Below are positions 43,899-52,561 of a DNA stretch of 64,000 nucleotides, piece by piece (within the stretch, counting starts at the first letter, position 1; each line of letters begins with the position of its first letter). The DNA comes from Brevibacillus borstelensis. GTDB taxonomy: Bacteria > Bacillota > Bacilli > Brevibacillales > Brevibacillaceae. The stretch is from positions 62,001-126,000 of the forward strand of contig NZ_RHHO01000039.1 of the NCBI RefSeq assembly GCF_003710865.1. The letters are read 5' to 3'. Position numbers and translations under genes: made by a program. A model generated the notes under the pieces. The model saw only the letters and a program-made list of their open reading frames with translations, had not been told where the DNA came from and ran no database searches.

Positions 43899-45950
43899 AT
43901 GAGGAAGGTGAAAGCGACGACGAAGACAAAGCTTCAAGCAATCGTCTCTTCGGCAGCTTCTTTTTTGCTGCTGGCTGTCCCCATGCAAGCCAAGGTCCCG
44001 GGCATTCCCGAGGGAACGACGGGCGCGACGAAAGGAATCGTGGCGGTATCCCATCCTGCAGCCGCACAGGTGGGCAAGGATATCCTGCAGCAGGGAGGCA
44101 ATGCGGTGGATGCCGCTGCCGGTATTCAACTGGCGCTAAATGTCGTCGAACCGCAAATGTCCGGCATTGGCGGCGGCGGCTTCATGATGATCTACCTGAA
44201 AAAGGAAGGAAAAATCACAGTCATAGACAGTCGGGAAATGGCGCCGAAAGCAGTTGATCCGAAGCTGTTTTTGGATAAGGACGGGAAGCCGGTACCTTTT
44301 GAAGAGCGTCATACCAACGGAAAGGCAGTGGGGGTTCCGGGTACCCTGCTTGGACTGGATACTGCTTTGAAAAAGTACGGAACAATGAAGCTGGGAGAAG
44401 TGATCGATCCAGCCATCGCGTTGGCCGAAAAAGGAGTGCCGGTGAACTGGATCACCGCCCAGCATATTGCGGACTCTGCGGAGAAGCTCCAAAAACACGG
44501 TACGGCTGGCCGGGTGTTTGTTCCGGATGGCAAGGCGCTGAAGCCGGGAGAGCTTCTGATTCAGCCGGAGCTGGCCAAAACGTTTAAGCTGATCAAGGAA
44601 AAAGGGACCGATGCACTTTACAAGGGCGGGATCGGCGAGGCTTTGGTCAAGGAGGTCCAGCGCACAGGCGGAGCCATGACGATGCAGGATCTGAAAAATT
44701 ATGTGGTAAAAGAACGGGAGCCGGTGAAGGGCACTTTCCGCGGGTACGAGGTAGTCTCGATGGCTCCGCCCAGCTCTGGCGGTTTGACTCTGATCCAGAT
44801 TTTGAAGCTGATGGAGGGCTTCGACAACAAGAAGGACGGCCCTCTTTCTGCCGCGTATCTCCATCGGCTGATCGAAGCGAATCATTTGGCGTATGCCGAC
44901 CGGGCTGCTTATATGGCGGATGAGGACTTTTACCCGGTGCCGAAAAAGGGGTTGATCCATGATGAGTATATCAGTGAGCGGAGAAAGCTGATCAACCCGG
45001 AAAAGGCAAGCAGTGATGTGAAGGCGGGAGACCCATGGCGGTACGAGGGCAAAAAAGCGGTGAAGGCCATGTCTCAGGTCGAGGTGTCTCCGGTAAAACA
45101 GACTACGCATTTTGCGGTCATGGATAAGTGGGGCAATCTCGTTTCCTATACGACTACGATCGAGGACGTGTTTGGCAGCGGCATCATGGTCCCGGGCTAC
45201 GGCTTCATGCTGAACAATGAACTGACTGACTTCGATGCTGTTCCCGGAGGGGTAAACCAGGTAGAGCCGGGGAAACGGCCTCGTTCCAGCATGACGCCGA
45301 CGATTGTGCTCAAGGACGGCAAGCCGTTTATGGCGGTCGGATCGCCAGGCGGCTCGACGATCATCGCCTCCGTCTCCCAGACGATTTTGAATGTGCTGGA
45401 ACACGATATGCCGATCCAGGAAGCGATCCTCTCTCCACGGATTTTCTCCAGCAGCTATCCGACGGTCAGTTGGGAGGCAGGCATTGATCAGGATGTGATC
45501 CTTCAATTGATGGGGATGGGGCATGCGTTCAAGGCACAGCCGGAAAACATCGGAAACGTGCAGGCGATCATCTACGACCTGGAAAACGGCAGGATGTACG
45601 GCGGAGCCGACAATACCCGTGAGGGAACGGTGCTGGGCGTAGACGCGGTCGCGTATACGTCTGCCGAGCCGCCCGCCCCGAAGGAATCGCCAAAAGCAGC
45701 CTTCCAGATAAAGGTAAACGGAAACCTGTATCCGTATACGGCAGATCAACTGGCTTGGTACAAAGGCGAGCCTTACGTCCAGGCCGATAAACTGCTGCTC
45801 GGCTTGCACGCAAAACCAGGTTCCTTCCAGAGCGAGCAGGCCTTCATCGACGGACGCGCTTTTCTGCCCGTCAAAAAAGTAGCAGAGGGGCTAGGATTTA
45901 CGGTGACGTGGGATGCCAAGGAAAAAGTTGTCTCCTTGCAAAAGCAATAG
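43899..45950 (+). CDS. ggt: Gamma-glutamyltransferase with C-terminal copper-amine-oxidase-N-like domain
   Basis: 683 aa, secreted (signal peptide about 1-32, cleavage near QAKV). Ggt hydrolyses or transfers gamma-glutamyl groups. Motifs: GGNAVDAAAGIQLALNVVEPQMSGIGGGGFMM (substrate site), VGVPGT-like AVGVPGTLLGLD, the self-cleavage Thr in KQTTHFAVMDKWGN (about 405), MLNNELTDFD and PRSSMTPTIV with VGSPGGSTII. After the enzyme (to about 590) comes a domain with FQIKVNGNLYPY and FLPVKKVAEGLGFTVTWDAK, typical of Cu_amine_oxidN1 surface modules. ATG 43899 follows GGGAAGGAAAGG closely; GTG 43908 is an alternative. Confidence 0.9.
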   Translation: MRKVKATTKTKLQAIVSSAASFLLLAVPMQAKVPGIPEGTTGATKGIVAVSHPAAAQVGKDILQQGGNAVDAAAGIQLALNVVEPQMSGIGGGGFMMIYLKKEGKITVIDSREMAPKAVDPKLFLDKDGKPVPFEERHTNGKAVGVPGTLLGLDTALKKYGTMKLGEVIDPAIALAEKGVPVNWITAQHIADSAEKLQKHGTAGRVFVPDGKALKPGELLIQPELAKTFKLIKEKGTDALYKGGIGEALVKEVQRTGGAMTMQDLKNYVVKEREPVKGTFRGYEVVSMAPPSSGGLTLIQILKLMEGFDNKKDGPLSAAYLHRLIEANHLAYADRAAYMADEDFYPVPKKGLIHDEYISERRKLINPEKASSDVKAGDPWRYEGKKAVKAMSQVEVSPVKQTTHFAVMDKWGNLVSYTTTIEDVFGSGIMVPGYGFMLNNELTDFDAVPGGVNQVEPGKRPRSSMTPTIVLKDGKPFMAVGSPGGSTIIASVSQTILNVLEHDMPIQEAILSPRIFSSSYPTVSWEAGIDQDVILQLMGMGHAFKAQPENIGNVQAIIYDLENGRMYGGADNTREGTVLGVDAVAYTSAEPPAPKESPKAAFQIKVNGNLYPYTADQLAWYKGEPYVQADKLLLGLHAKPGSFQSEQAFIDGRAFLPVKKVAEGLGFTVTWDAKEKVVSLQKQ

Positions 45951-45998
45951 GAGATAGAGACTGGATTCCGACAGGACCAAGCAAAATGAAAAGCCAAT

Positions 45999-46028
45999 GG
46001 GGAGCTCCAAGACTGGGCTCCCTTTCTT
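45999..46028 (+). terminator. Terminator after ggt
   Basis: GGGAGC pairs with GCTCCC around an 11-base loop, followed by TTTCTT. Moderate strength. Confidence 0.6.
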
Positions 46029-46109
46029 CATGCAAAGAGAGCAGGGGATGCGTGCGAAATAGGAGAAGTAGTTTACCGACAACCAAAAAAAAAGAAAGAG
46101 GAGTGCGAG

Positions 46110-46985
46110 ATGAAAAAAGTTCTGGTATTGGGTGGGACGCGATTTTTTGGAAAAAGGCTGGTAAAAGGTCTCGTTGATAGCGGTTATGACGTCACGATCG
46201 CCACCAGGGGAAGGCAAGCCGACCCGTTTGGAAACGAGATTGCCCGTATGCAGGTAGACCGGAATGATCTGGATTCCTTGAAACGCATCGGAAGCTCTGA
46301 ATGGGAGCTGGTCTTTGACAGTCTCTGCTACACGGGAGCAAATGCGAGCCACATTTTGCAAGTATTGGAGGGGAAAGTAAAGAGACTCGTCGTCACTTCC
46401 TCAAGAGCTGTGTACGAACACTCTCCGCTGATCAGGAGGGAAGCTGATTTTGACCCGTATTCATGTCCGATCACAGCCGGTACGAGAGAAGAGGTCTCCT
46501 ATGAAGAGGGAAAACGGCAAGCGGAGGCCGCCTTGTTTCAAAAAGCCGGCTTTCCGGTGATTGCCGTCAGATTTCCCATCGTTTTGGGTGTGGAGGATTA
46601 TACCAAGAGGCTGCATTTTTATGTGGACCAGATACGAGCTCAAAAAGAGATCTATGTCGGAAACCCGCATGCGAGGCAATCCTATATAGACGCGGACGAA
46701 GCGGCCCGGTTTCTGCAGTGGGCTGGCGAATCCGCTCAGGCTTGCGGGCCCTACAACGCTTGTTCTGACGACGCATGGACACTTCCCCAACTGCTCGGTG
46801 CAGTCGAAGACGCAATCGGCAAACCGGCCCGAATCTTGACCGGCGGTACGGCCGAACAGCTGTCTCCGTTTGCGATCCCGGATTCCTATGTTCTGGATAC
46901 GGGCAAAGCCCGGAGGGAAGGCTATGCGTTTCGGTCGCTCTCTGATTGGCTTGTGCCTTTGATTCAGCGCTTGGCGGCAGAATAA
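46110..46985 (+). CDS. NAD-dependent epimerase/dehydratase family protein
   Basis: 291 aa, extended short-chain dehydrogenase fold. The Rossmann loop VLVLGGTRFFGKRLVKGL (GxxxFxG variant, about 4-21) and TSSRAVYE (about 99, with Tyr) are seen; YEEGKRQAEAAL carries the Lys-like region. The GGTRFFG form is shared with plant CSP41-like and chloroplast RNA-binding epimerase-like proteins and their bacterial relatives. Substrate unknown. AAAGAGGAG precedes the ATG. Single gene. Confidence 0.8.
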   Translation: MKKVLVLGGTRFFGKRLVKGLVDSGYDVTIATRGRQADPFGNEIARMQVDRNDLDSLKRIGSSEWELVFDSLCYTGANASHILQVLEGKVKRLVVTSSRAVYEHSPLIRREADFDPYSCPITAGTREEVSYEEGKRQAEAALFQKAGFPVIAVRFPIVLGVEDYTKRLHFYVDQIRAQKEIYVGNPHARQSYIDADEAARFLQWAGESAQACGPYNACSDDAWTLPQLLGAVEDAIGKPARILTGGTAEQLSPFAIPDSYVLDTGKARREGYAFRSLSDWLVPLIQRLAAE

Positions 46986-47108
46986 AATGAGTCGCGGCAG
47001 CCAATTGGCCCGTTACGTTCCATTCTTTTCATACGTCTTCATACATGGTAAGGTAGTAAAGACACTGAAGACTGTATTTGTCTTGATGGAAACCAGGAGG
47101 CATAACCG

Positions 47109-48149
47109 ATGAAAAAGCAACCAACAGTCATTCTCGCTGTCGCAGCCGCACTTTCCGGCGCGCTTCTGGGAGGATGTGAAGCTCCGGATGTCAGCACGTG
47201 GATCTCTGGATCAGGCGGACAATCGACTACGGCACCGGAAGGACAAGCGACAGGAGAAGAGACGACGATTCCAGAAGCGCCATCTATCGACTGGAATGCC
47301 ATTCCTGAGACATTTGTCCTCGCTCCGGGAAGCGAGAAAGCACTGCCTCATGGAGAAGGAGTCACGTACCACATTTCTGCGCCAGATGTGGCAACGGTAT
47401 CGCCGGATGGCAAGCTGGCCATTTCCGAGCACGCAGCGATCGGCTCCAAGGCAGAGGTAACCGTAGAATATCAGGGGCAAACCAAAACGGCTCAAATTAC
47501 GGTGAAATCGTCGCTTGCTGAAACCATTATGATGGTAAACAGTGTTCCGACTGTAACCAATCCTACTGATCTTGCAGTTGTTGTGAACAAGCAGCGCTCG
47601 CTGCCTGTCGATTATATCCCGCCAGGATTAACGGAACCAAACGTCCCCTTCCCGTTTTCCGGCAAGGCTGAGAAAAAGCTTCTCCGCGAGCCCGCCGCTC
47701 GTGCTCTCGAATCGCTGTTTGCCGCCGCGGAGAAAGACGGAATCCAGTTGTACGGCGTGTCGGGATATCGTTCCTACCGGACGCAAAAATCGCTCTTTGA
47801 CGGCTACGTAAAGACGCAGGGAGCAGAGCACGCTGCCCGTTACAGTGCCAATCCCGGCAAAAGCGAACACCAGACCGGGCTTGCCATGGACGTTTCCGGT
47901 GCCGATTCCCGGACCAGACTGGAAGAGCCGTTTGCCGATACGCCGGAAGGAAAGTGGCTCGCCGCTCACTGTGCAGAGCACGGCTTTATCATCCGCTATC
48001 CAAAGGGCAAGGAAGAGATCACGGGCTATGCGTATGAACCGTGGCATTTGCGGTATGTAGGAACGACGATGGCCAAAGAAATCATGGAAAAGGGCATCAC
48101 GCTGGAGGAATACTTCCAGGATGCTGTTGCTGTGCAAAGCCAATCGTAA
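47109..48149 (+). CDS. D-alanyl-D-alanine carboxypeptidase, VanY type (M15B), lipoprotein
   Basis: 346 aa. Lipobox LLGGC (Cys about 23), then a linker, a small Ig-like (Big-type) domain (about 60-140, VATVSPDGKLAISEHAAIGSKAEVTVEY) and the VanY zinc peptidase domain (about 160-335). Catalytic signatures: GVSGYRSYRTQKSLF (about 216), SEHQTGLAMDVSG (His and Asp zinc ligands, about 256) and EPWHLRYVG (Glu and His, about 312). It trims the terminal D-Ala of peptidoglycan stems. ACCAGGAGG precedes the ATG; a terminator follows. Confidence 0.9.
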   Translation: MKKQPTVILAVAAALSGALLGGCEAPDVSTWISGSGGQSTTAPEGQATGEETTIPEAPSIDWNAIPETFVLAPGSEKALPHGEGVTYHISAPDVATVSPDGKLAISEHAAIGSKAEVTVEYQGQTKTAQITVKSSLAETIMMVNSVPTVTNPTDLAVVVNKQRSLPVDYIPPGLTEPNVPFPFSGKAEKKLLREPAARALESLFAAAEKDGIQLYGVSGYRSYRTQKSLFDGYVKTQGAEHAARYSANPGKSEHQTGLAMDVSGADSRTRLEEPFADTPEGKWLAAHCAEHGFIIRYPKGKEEITGYAYEPWHLRYVGTTMAKEIMEKGITLEEYFQDAVAVQSQS

Positions 48150-48182
48150 ACAAACAGGACCAATTCGCTTCAAGGAAACCAT

Positions 48183-48216
48183 CCGCCAGGTAGCTGCTAT
48201 CTGGCGGTATTTTTTT
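48183..48216 (+). terminator. Rho-independent terminator after the VanY-type gene
   Basis: CCGCCAG (48183-48189) pairs with CTGGCGG (48201-48207), followed by a run of seven T. Confidence 0.85.
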
Positions 48217-48350
48217 GTCATTGCACAGAGAACTGCTCCCAAACAAAAAGACGCGGGAAGGACGGACAATCCCCCGCGTCATGCTCTTTGCATGTTTTTT
48301 GAATGGTTTCCCGGATAAATCCAGGCAGCCAGGACTCCCGGTAATAACAG

Positions 48351-48686
48351 CTACTGTCTTCCCGTAACTGCGGTCAAAGACGGCTGAGAGAAAGCGGTCT
48401 GCTGCTGGTACGATCTTTGAAGCAGCTCGCGTTCCATTTGATCGCAGTAAGAGATGACCTGCTGCAGCTGCCGGATAGCCGTATCATGTCCTTGCAAAGC
48501 CTGTTGAATCATCCGAACGGCCTCAAATTCACGCGCAGCAAGCTGTTGCAGAGTGGCTGCGTTTTGCTGTTCCTGTTGGAGCATTTGCCGATACGTATTG
48601 CTCGCTTGCATCGTTTGCTGAATCATTTGCTGAGCGATTTGCTTGCACTGAGCGATTTCCTGCTGAGTATGTTGCAAATTGTGCAT
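48351..48686 (-). CDS. Gln-rich small protein, unknown
   Basis: 111 aa with 30 glutamines (27%), predicted almost entirely helical (QHTQQEIAQCKQIAQQM and AATLQQLAAREFEAVRMIQQ) with a short polar tail. It has a strong ribosome site (AGGAGG, 10 bases before ATG 48686). I recognise no family; Gln-rich helical proteins of this size occur in spore coats and surface layers of Bacillales, but this is only a resemblance. Upstream frames reaching 48884 are not supported. It follows lepB on the same strand. Confidence 0.7.
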   Translation of the reverse strand: MHNLQHTQQEIAQCKQIAQQMIQQTMQASNTYRQMLQQEQQNAATLQQLAAREFEAVRMIQQALQGHDTAIRQLQQVISYCDQMERELLQRSYQQQTAFSQPSLTAVTGRQ

Positions 48687-48765
48687 CTTCCCAACCTCCT
48701 GATGATCGTTATGCCGTACCATCATAGGATGAGCGAAAGGAAGAGGATTCATTACTCGCTTGCAA

Positions 48766-49326
48766 TTACTTGGGCAGACGGATGCTTCCCAGCGGCCAGT
48801 AGACAAGCTCGGCCCGTCCCACGACATGATCAAGGCTGACAGGCCCGATTGCACGGCTGTCCATGCTGTTGTTACGGTTGTCACCCATCACGAAGATATG
48901 TCCTTCCGGAACTGTGATCGGTCCAAAATCTTCCGTCAGCGTGACACCTTCAGCAGCAGCTTTTAATTTGTTGGCTGTCAGGAACGGCTCGTTGACAGGC
49001 TGGCCGTTTACGTACAATTGGTCGTTTTTCGCTTCTACCGTATCGCCGGCCAGGGCGACGACCCGCTTGATCCAATTTTCCCCCGAAGCATCCGGGTGAA
49101 TGATGACGATATCACCGATTTGCGGGTTCTTCAAATAGAAGATGGCCTTGTTGACGATGACGCGTTCACGGTCGTGCAGTGTGCTTTCCATGGAGCGGCC
49201 TTGTACAACATAAGGCGCCATGACAAAGACATAGATAAAAGCGGTGAGTCCGCCAATCAAGACAAACGATTTTACCCAATCAAGCAATTCTGTTTTCCAC
49301 TTGGCAGCACGTTCAATTTGTTCCAT
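48766..49326 (-). CDS. lepB: Signal peptidase I
   Basis: 186 aa, type I signal peptidase that cleaves Sec signal peptides. One membrane anchor (about 19-38) is followed by the catalytic Ser in QGRSMESTLHDRERV (about 45), the catalytic Lys in GDIVIIHPD...WIKRVVALAGD (about 88) and the box E motif GHIFVMGDNRNNSMDSRAIGP. The start ATG 49326 gives MEQIERAAKWKTELLDW, the usual short cytoplasmic end; GGGAGA lies upstream. Confidence 0.94.
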   Translation of the reverse strand: MEQIERAAKWKTELLDWVKSFVLIGGLTAFIYVFVMAPYVVQGRSMESTLHDRERVIVNKAIFYLKNPQIGDIVIIHPDASGENWIKRVVALAGDTVEAKNDQLYVNGQPVNEPFLTANKLKAAAEGVTLTEDFGPITVPEGHIFVMGDNRNNSMDSRAIGPVSLDHVVGRAELVYWPLGSIRLPK

Positions 49327-49559
49327 AAGCAATCTCCCATGTACAAGTTTCTCCGTCGGCATATCTTTGTATGTAGCGGGTCTTCTCACGTTTTGGGGAA
49401 AAACCGACAGATGTTCTTATTATACATGCTTTCAAAGCGAAGAAGAAGCCGGATTCATGGAAATCGGTGGGAAATGGGACTTGCCTCCTGTTCACAAATT
49501 CGTCACCATTAAACATCTTGCCATGTTTTTCATTATGAGGTAATATGACATTGCAAATT

Positions 49560-49707
49560 AGTTTTACAGTAAAAATATTAAATCATAAACGCATTGTCCA
49601 CTCTCGTATCAACCTATTTTCAGGCGGGTACATAAATGCGCAGAAACTATCGAAATACTTGCACTATAAAACCAAACGCTATATAGTTTTATAGTAAAAG
49701 TATTTAC
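49560..49707 (+). promoter_or_regulatory. Repeated operator-like sites upstream of the MarR gene
   Basis: Two near-identical 20-mers, AGTTTTACAGTAAAAATATT (about 49560) and AGTTTTATAGTAAAAGTATT (about 49685), differ at two positions. The first contains TTTTACAGTAAAA, a palindrome apart from its centre base. The second overlaps a longer inverted repeat CTATAAAAC (49664-49672)/GTTTTATAG (49686-49694). They lie in the 390-base gap before the MarR gene and are good candidates for autoregulatory sites. The rest of 49327-49559 shows nothing clear. Confidence 0.55.
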
Positions 49708-49716
49708 TTTCTGAAA

Positions 49717-50166
49717 ATGGGTGATGATGTGAGCGAAATGTCTCGCGCTGTTCAAATCGAGGAACTGGATCAAGCCTTTATCGAGATGGCCCGTTACTTT
49801 ATCAGTCACTGGCTATTGGATGAAGATGAGGTTATCAGTCCAAAACAATTCATACTGCTCCGTGTCCTCTACGACAAGCAGCGCAGTACCGTCTCGGATC
49901 TCGCAACTGTGTTACGGCAATCCAACAGTGCAACGACGATTGCTTTGAATCGTCTGGTGAAAGCCGGATACGTCAACAGAATTCGCGATGAACAGGACCG
50001 GCGGGTTGTTTGGGTAACCGTATCCGATAAAGCGATCCCCTTGATCGAACGGTTGCTATGCAAGCGAAGGAACCTGATGAAGGGCTTGTTGAAGAGCTTG
50101 AGCGACGAAGAGCTTGAGCAGTTTGCAACCTATTTGCGAAAAATGAAACAAGGCCTCGAGGAATGA
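49717..50166 (+). CDS. MarR-family transcriptional regulator (first)
   Basis: 149 aa, winged-helix dimeric repressor. The DNA-binding region is clear: SPKQFILLRVLYDKQRSTVSDLATVLRQSNSATTIALNRLV (helix-turn-helix, about 47-85) and the wing GYVNRIRDEQDRRVVWVTVS (about 88-105). The N- and C-terminal helices form the dimer interface. It may regulate itself and the GW-repeat gene 92 bases downstream. No redox-type cysteine near the N-terminus, so not the OhrR type. Confidence 0.88.
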   Translation: MGDDVSEMSRAVQIEELDQAFIEMARYFISHWLLDEDEVISPKQFILLRVLYDKQRSTVSDLATVLRQSNSATTIALNRLVKAGYVNRIRDEQDRRVVWVTVSDKAIPLIERLLCKRRNLMKGLLKSLSDEELEQFATYLRKMKQGLEE

Positions 50167-50258
50167 AGGATCGCGTTTGCCTGTTGGGCAACCGGTATCG
50201 CGTAGCATAGCGGCTAAGAGATATTTCATGGACAGCGTGAAAAGACAGGAGTGTATGA

Positions 50259-50804
50259 ATGATGAAAAAAATGACAACTCTCATGCTCGGAACCATGGTG
50301 CTGGGCGCAACGCTGTTTACGAACGCTGCATTTGCTAAAGAAGTAGCGACTCAACCTGAAAAACCTGTATTTGGAAACGGCCAAGGCGGCTGGATTAACA
50401 TGCCATTGGAAGATCAAACGATCACCATTACCAATAAAATTGACAGCAATGCTGCGGCTAAAGGCTGGGTAAATGCCCCTCTGGAAGATCAAACAATCGT
50501 AGTCAGCGACCGGGGTGCCTTCGTAGCACCAACACAAGGCTGGGTAAACATGCCGGTAGAAGACCAGTATGTCATTTTGGAGCGCGGTCAGGCGCAAAAT
50601 GTTCAGCCGACAGGTTGGATTCAAATGCCGAAGGAAGACGAAACAATCGTCATCTCTCCAGTTGTTAGCCAAGAAGCTGCACGCACTGGTTGGGTAGCTG
50701 CTCCGACAGAGGACAATACCATCGTCATTTCCAGCAAAGGTGCTGACACTGGAACTCGTTCCGGCTGGGTATGGTCCGCTCCTGAATCCGATAACGATAA
50801 ATAA
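50259..50804 (+). CDS. Secreted protein made of 25-residue GW repeats
   Basis: 181 aa: signal peptide (about 1-26, cleavage after AFA), then a repeat in which Gly-Trp occurs at residues 44, 69, 94, 119, 144 and 169, exactly 25 apart. Five units follow the pattern GWxxxPxEDxTIxI (GWINMPLEDQTITI, GWVNAPLEDQTIVV, GWVNMPVEDQYVIL, GWIQMPKEDETIVI, GWVAAPTEDNTIVI); the sixth is partial. The linkers vary. It should fold as a small beta solenoid or string of beta hairpins outside the cell. It is not an SH3-type GW module, which is about 80 residues. I know no family match. AGGAG lies 7 bases upstream. Confidence 0.85.
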   Translation: MMKKMTTLMLGTMVLGATLFTNAAFAKEVATQPEKPVFGNGQGGWINMPLEDQTITITNKIDSNAAAKGWVNAPLEDQTIVVSDRGAFVAPTQGWVNMPVEDQYVILERGQAQNVQPTGWIQMPKEDETIVISPVVSQEAARTGWVAAPTEDNTIVISSKGADTGTRSGWVWSAPESDNDK

Positions 50805-50828
50805 GGAACAGTCCAATAAATGAACGCG

Positions 50829-50868
50829 AAAAAGCAGTCTCATTCCACCGGGAAGAGGCTGCTTTTTT
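50829..50868 (+). terminator. Rho-independent terminator after the GW-repeat gene
   Basis: AAAAAGCAGTCTC and GAGGCTGCTTTTT form a stem with one mismatch, followed by T residues. Confidence 0.82.
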
Positions 50869-50922
50869 GTTTAGGTATGTGTAATCGGTCCGAGCTGCCG
50901 GTCTTTAATAAAAAATTTTTTA

Positions 50923-50951
50923 TTGACTTGCAAGGGTTGATTGCGAACAAT
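50923..50951 (+). promoter_or_regulatory. Promoter of the M29 aminopeptidase gene
   Basis: TTGACT (50923-50928), 17 bases, AACAAT (50946-50951), 36 bases before the ATG. Confidence 0.55.
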
Positions 50952-50987
50952 AGAAGGGAGTCAGAAAATTGAAAAAGGGGTGAACGT

Positions 50988-52103
50988 ATGAGAGATCCGC
51001 GTTTGGAGGAATTGGCGCGCAATCTTGTTTCTTATTCTGTCCGTGTTCAGCCGGGAGAAAATGTACTGATACATGCGGTAGGCCATACGCCTGAGCTGGT
51101 TCAGGCGATCATTCGGGAGGTGTATCTGGCAAAAGGAAACCCGTTTGTTCAACTGGTCGATCCGAAGATCAAACGGGAGCTCGCCAAAGAGTGTACAGAG
51201 CAACAGCTGACGCTGCTGGCGGAGCATGAGACAGCCTTGATGAAACAGATGGACTGTTATATCGGGATACGCGCAGGCGACAACATCAATGAGATGGCAG
51301 ATGTGCCAGCTGATCGGATGAGTATGTACTCGCGTCTTTACGAGCTGCCTGTCATGGATGTCCGGGTGCCTGAGACAAAATGGGTGGTGTTGCGCTATCC
51401 GAATCCGTCCATGGCGCAATTGGCGAACATGAGTACCGATGCTTTCGAACAGTTTTACTTCCAGGTGTGCAACCTTGATTACAGTAAAATGAACGAAGCG
51501 ATGGATAACCTTGTTGCGTTGATGAACCGGACAGTTCGCGTTCGAATCGTAGGACCAGGCACTGATTTGCGTTTTTCCATCAAGGACATCCCGGCTGTCA
51601 AATGTGCCGGATTGCGCAATATTCCCGATGGAGAAGTGTACACAGCGCCGGTACGGGATTCCGTAGAGGGAGTGATTACGCATAATGCGCCGACTCCGTA
51701 CAACGGATTTACTTTCGAACAGGTCTGCCTGCATTTTGAGCAGGGTAAAATCGTGAAGGCGACAGCCAACGATACGGAGCGCTTGAACGCTATCCTGGAT
51801 ACAGACGAGGGTGCGCGCTATATCGGAGAGTTTGCGATCGGCGTAAATCCGCTGATCCGAAATCCGATGAAGGACATTCTGTTTGACGAAAAGATTGACG
51901 GAAGCTTCCACTTCACGCCGGGCCAGTGCTATGACGAGGCGTACAACGGAAACAAATCCTCTGTCCACTGGGACATGGTATCGATCCAACGACCGGATTG
52001 GGGCGGAGGGGAGATCTGGTTTGACGAAGTTCTGATCCGAAAGGACGGCCGGTTTGTCATTCCGGAATTAGAATGTCTCAACCCAGAAAACCTCAGCTCC
52101 TGA
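50988..52103 (+). CDS. M29-family metal-dependent aminopeptidase
   Basis: 371 aa of the thermophilic-aminopeptidase (AmpS/AmpT) family, which removes N-terminal residues with two metal ions. Family markers are LARNLVSYSVRVQPGENVLIH at the start, the metal Glu in DSVEGVITHN and FEQGKIVKATA, GEFAIGVNP (about 283), DEKIDGSFHFTPGQCYDEA (His about 314) and SSVHWDMV (His, Asp about 330). AAAAGGGGTG precedes the ATG. It has its own promoter and ends 10 bases before a convergent gene. Confidence 0.9.
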   Translation: MRDPRLEELARNLVSYSVRVQPGENVLIHAVGHTPELVQAIIREVYLAKGNPFVQLVDPKIKRELAKECTEQQLTLLAEHETALMKQMDCYIGIRAGDNINEMADVPADRMSMYSRLYELPVMDVRVPETKWVVLRYPNPSMAQLANMSTDAFEQFYFQVCNLDYSKMNEAMDNLVALMNRTVRVRIVGPGTDLRFSIKDIPAVKCAGLRNIPDGEVYTAPVRDSVEGVITHNAPTPYNGFTFEQVCLHFEQGKIVKATANDTERLNAILDTDEGARYIGEFAIGVNPLIRNPMKDILFDEKIDGSFHFTPGQCYDEAYNGNKSSVHWDMVSIQRPDWGGGEIWFDEVLIRKDGRFVIPELECLNPENLSS

Positions 52104-52113
52104 TCGGCAACCG

Positions 52114-52434
52114 TTATTTTATAAAATCGCGCATGCGCTGTTCAGCAAGCACAGGGTCCATGTCAACCTGAAACAGCATATGCAGATTGCTGGTGGCAGC
52201 CACCGTTCTGCGTGTGGCGCTGTACAAGGTCGGTTTTGCCTTCTTGATCAAGGTCATGATCTCTACGACGGGCGGGATTACCTGCTTGATGCGCAGCAGC
52301 CCTTGCAAGTAACGGACTAGTTTTTGAATCGTGGCGGTTTGATCGTTATCAGGCAAGTGCTCAATCATGCTGTAAAATTCACGGATGATGATGTGTTTTA
52401 CTTCATGGGGGCCTTCCATGCTGGTCGTTTTCAA
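52114..52434 (-). CDS. Unknown 106-aa protein
   Basis: A soluble, mostly helical protein (IIIREFYSMIEHLPDNDQTAT, LVRYLQGLLRIKQVIPPVVEIM, ending PVLAEQRMRDFIK). I recognise no family. The start is probably TTG 52434, 7 bases after GAGGTGA. It lies tail-to-tail with the M29 gene. Coding is likely because of the good ribosome site and lack of any better frame. Confidence 0.6.
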   Translation of the reverse strand: MKTTSMEGPHEVKHIIIREFYSMIEHLPDNDQTATIQKLVRYLQGLLRIKQVIPPVVEIMTLIKKAKPTLYSATRRTVAATSNLHMLFQVDMDPVLAEQRMRDFIK

Positions 52435-52530
52435 AACAGGTCACCTCGTGTCAGTAATGGAAAATGGGAAGGTACTTAAAAAAATCGTACTTTCTATCTA
52501 CCCGCTGATCATGTGAAATAAACACGCGGA

Positions 52531-52561
52531 AGAACCCGATTTGAAGCGTCGGGTTCTTTTT
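52531..52561. terminator. Hairpin between bpsB and the 106-aa gene
   Basis: AGAACCCGA (52531-52539) and TCGGGTTCT (52549-52557) are perfect arms with T residues on the plus side. On the minus strand it overlaps the bpsB stop and is followed by a weaker T-rich stretch, so its main orientation is unclear. Confidence 0.6.

Noticed and set aside
44136..45809. 557-aa minus-strand frame opposite ggt
   Set aside because: Antisense shadow of a well-conserved enzyme in a GC-rich codon context.
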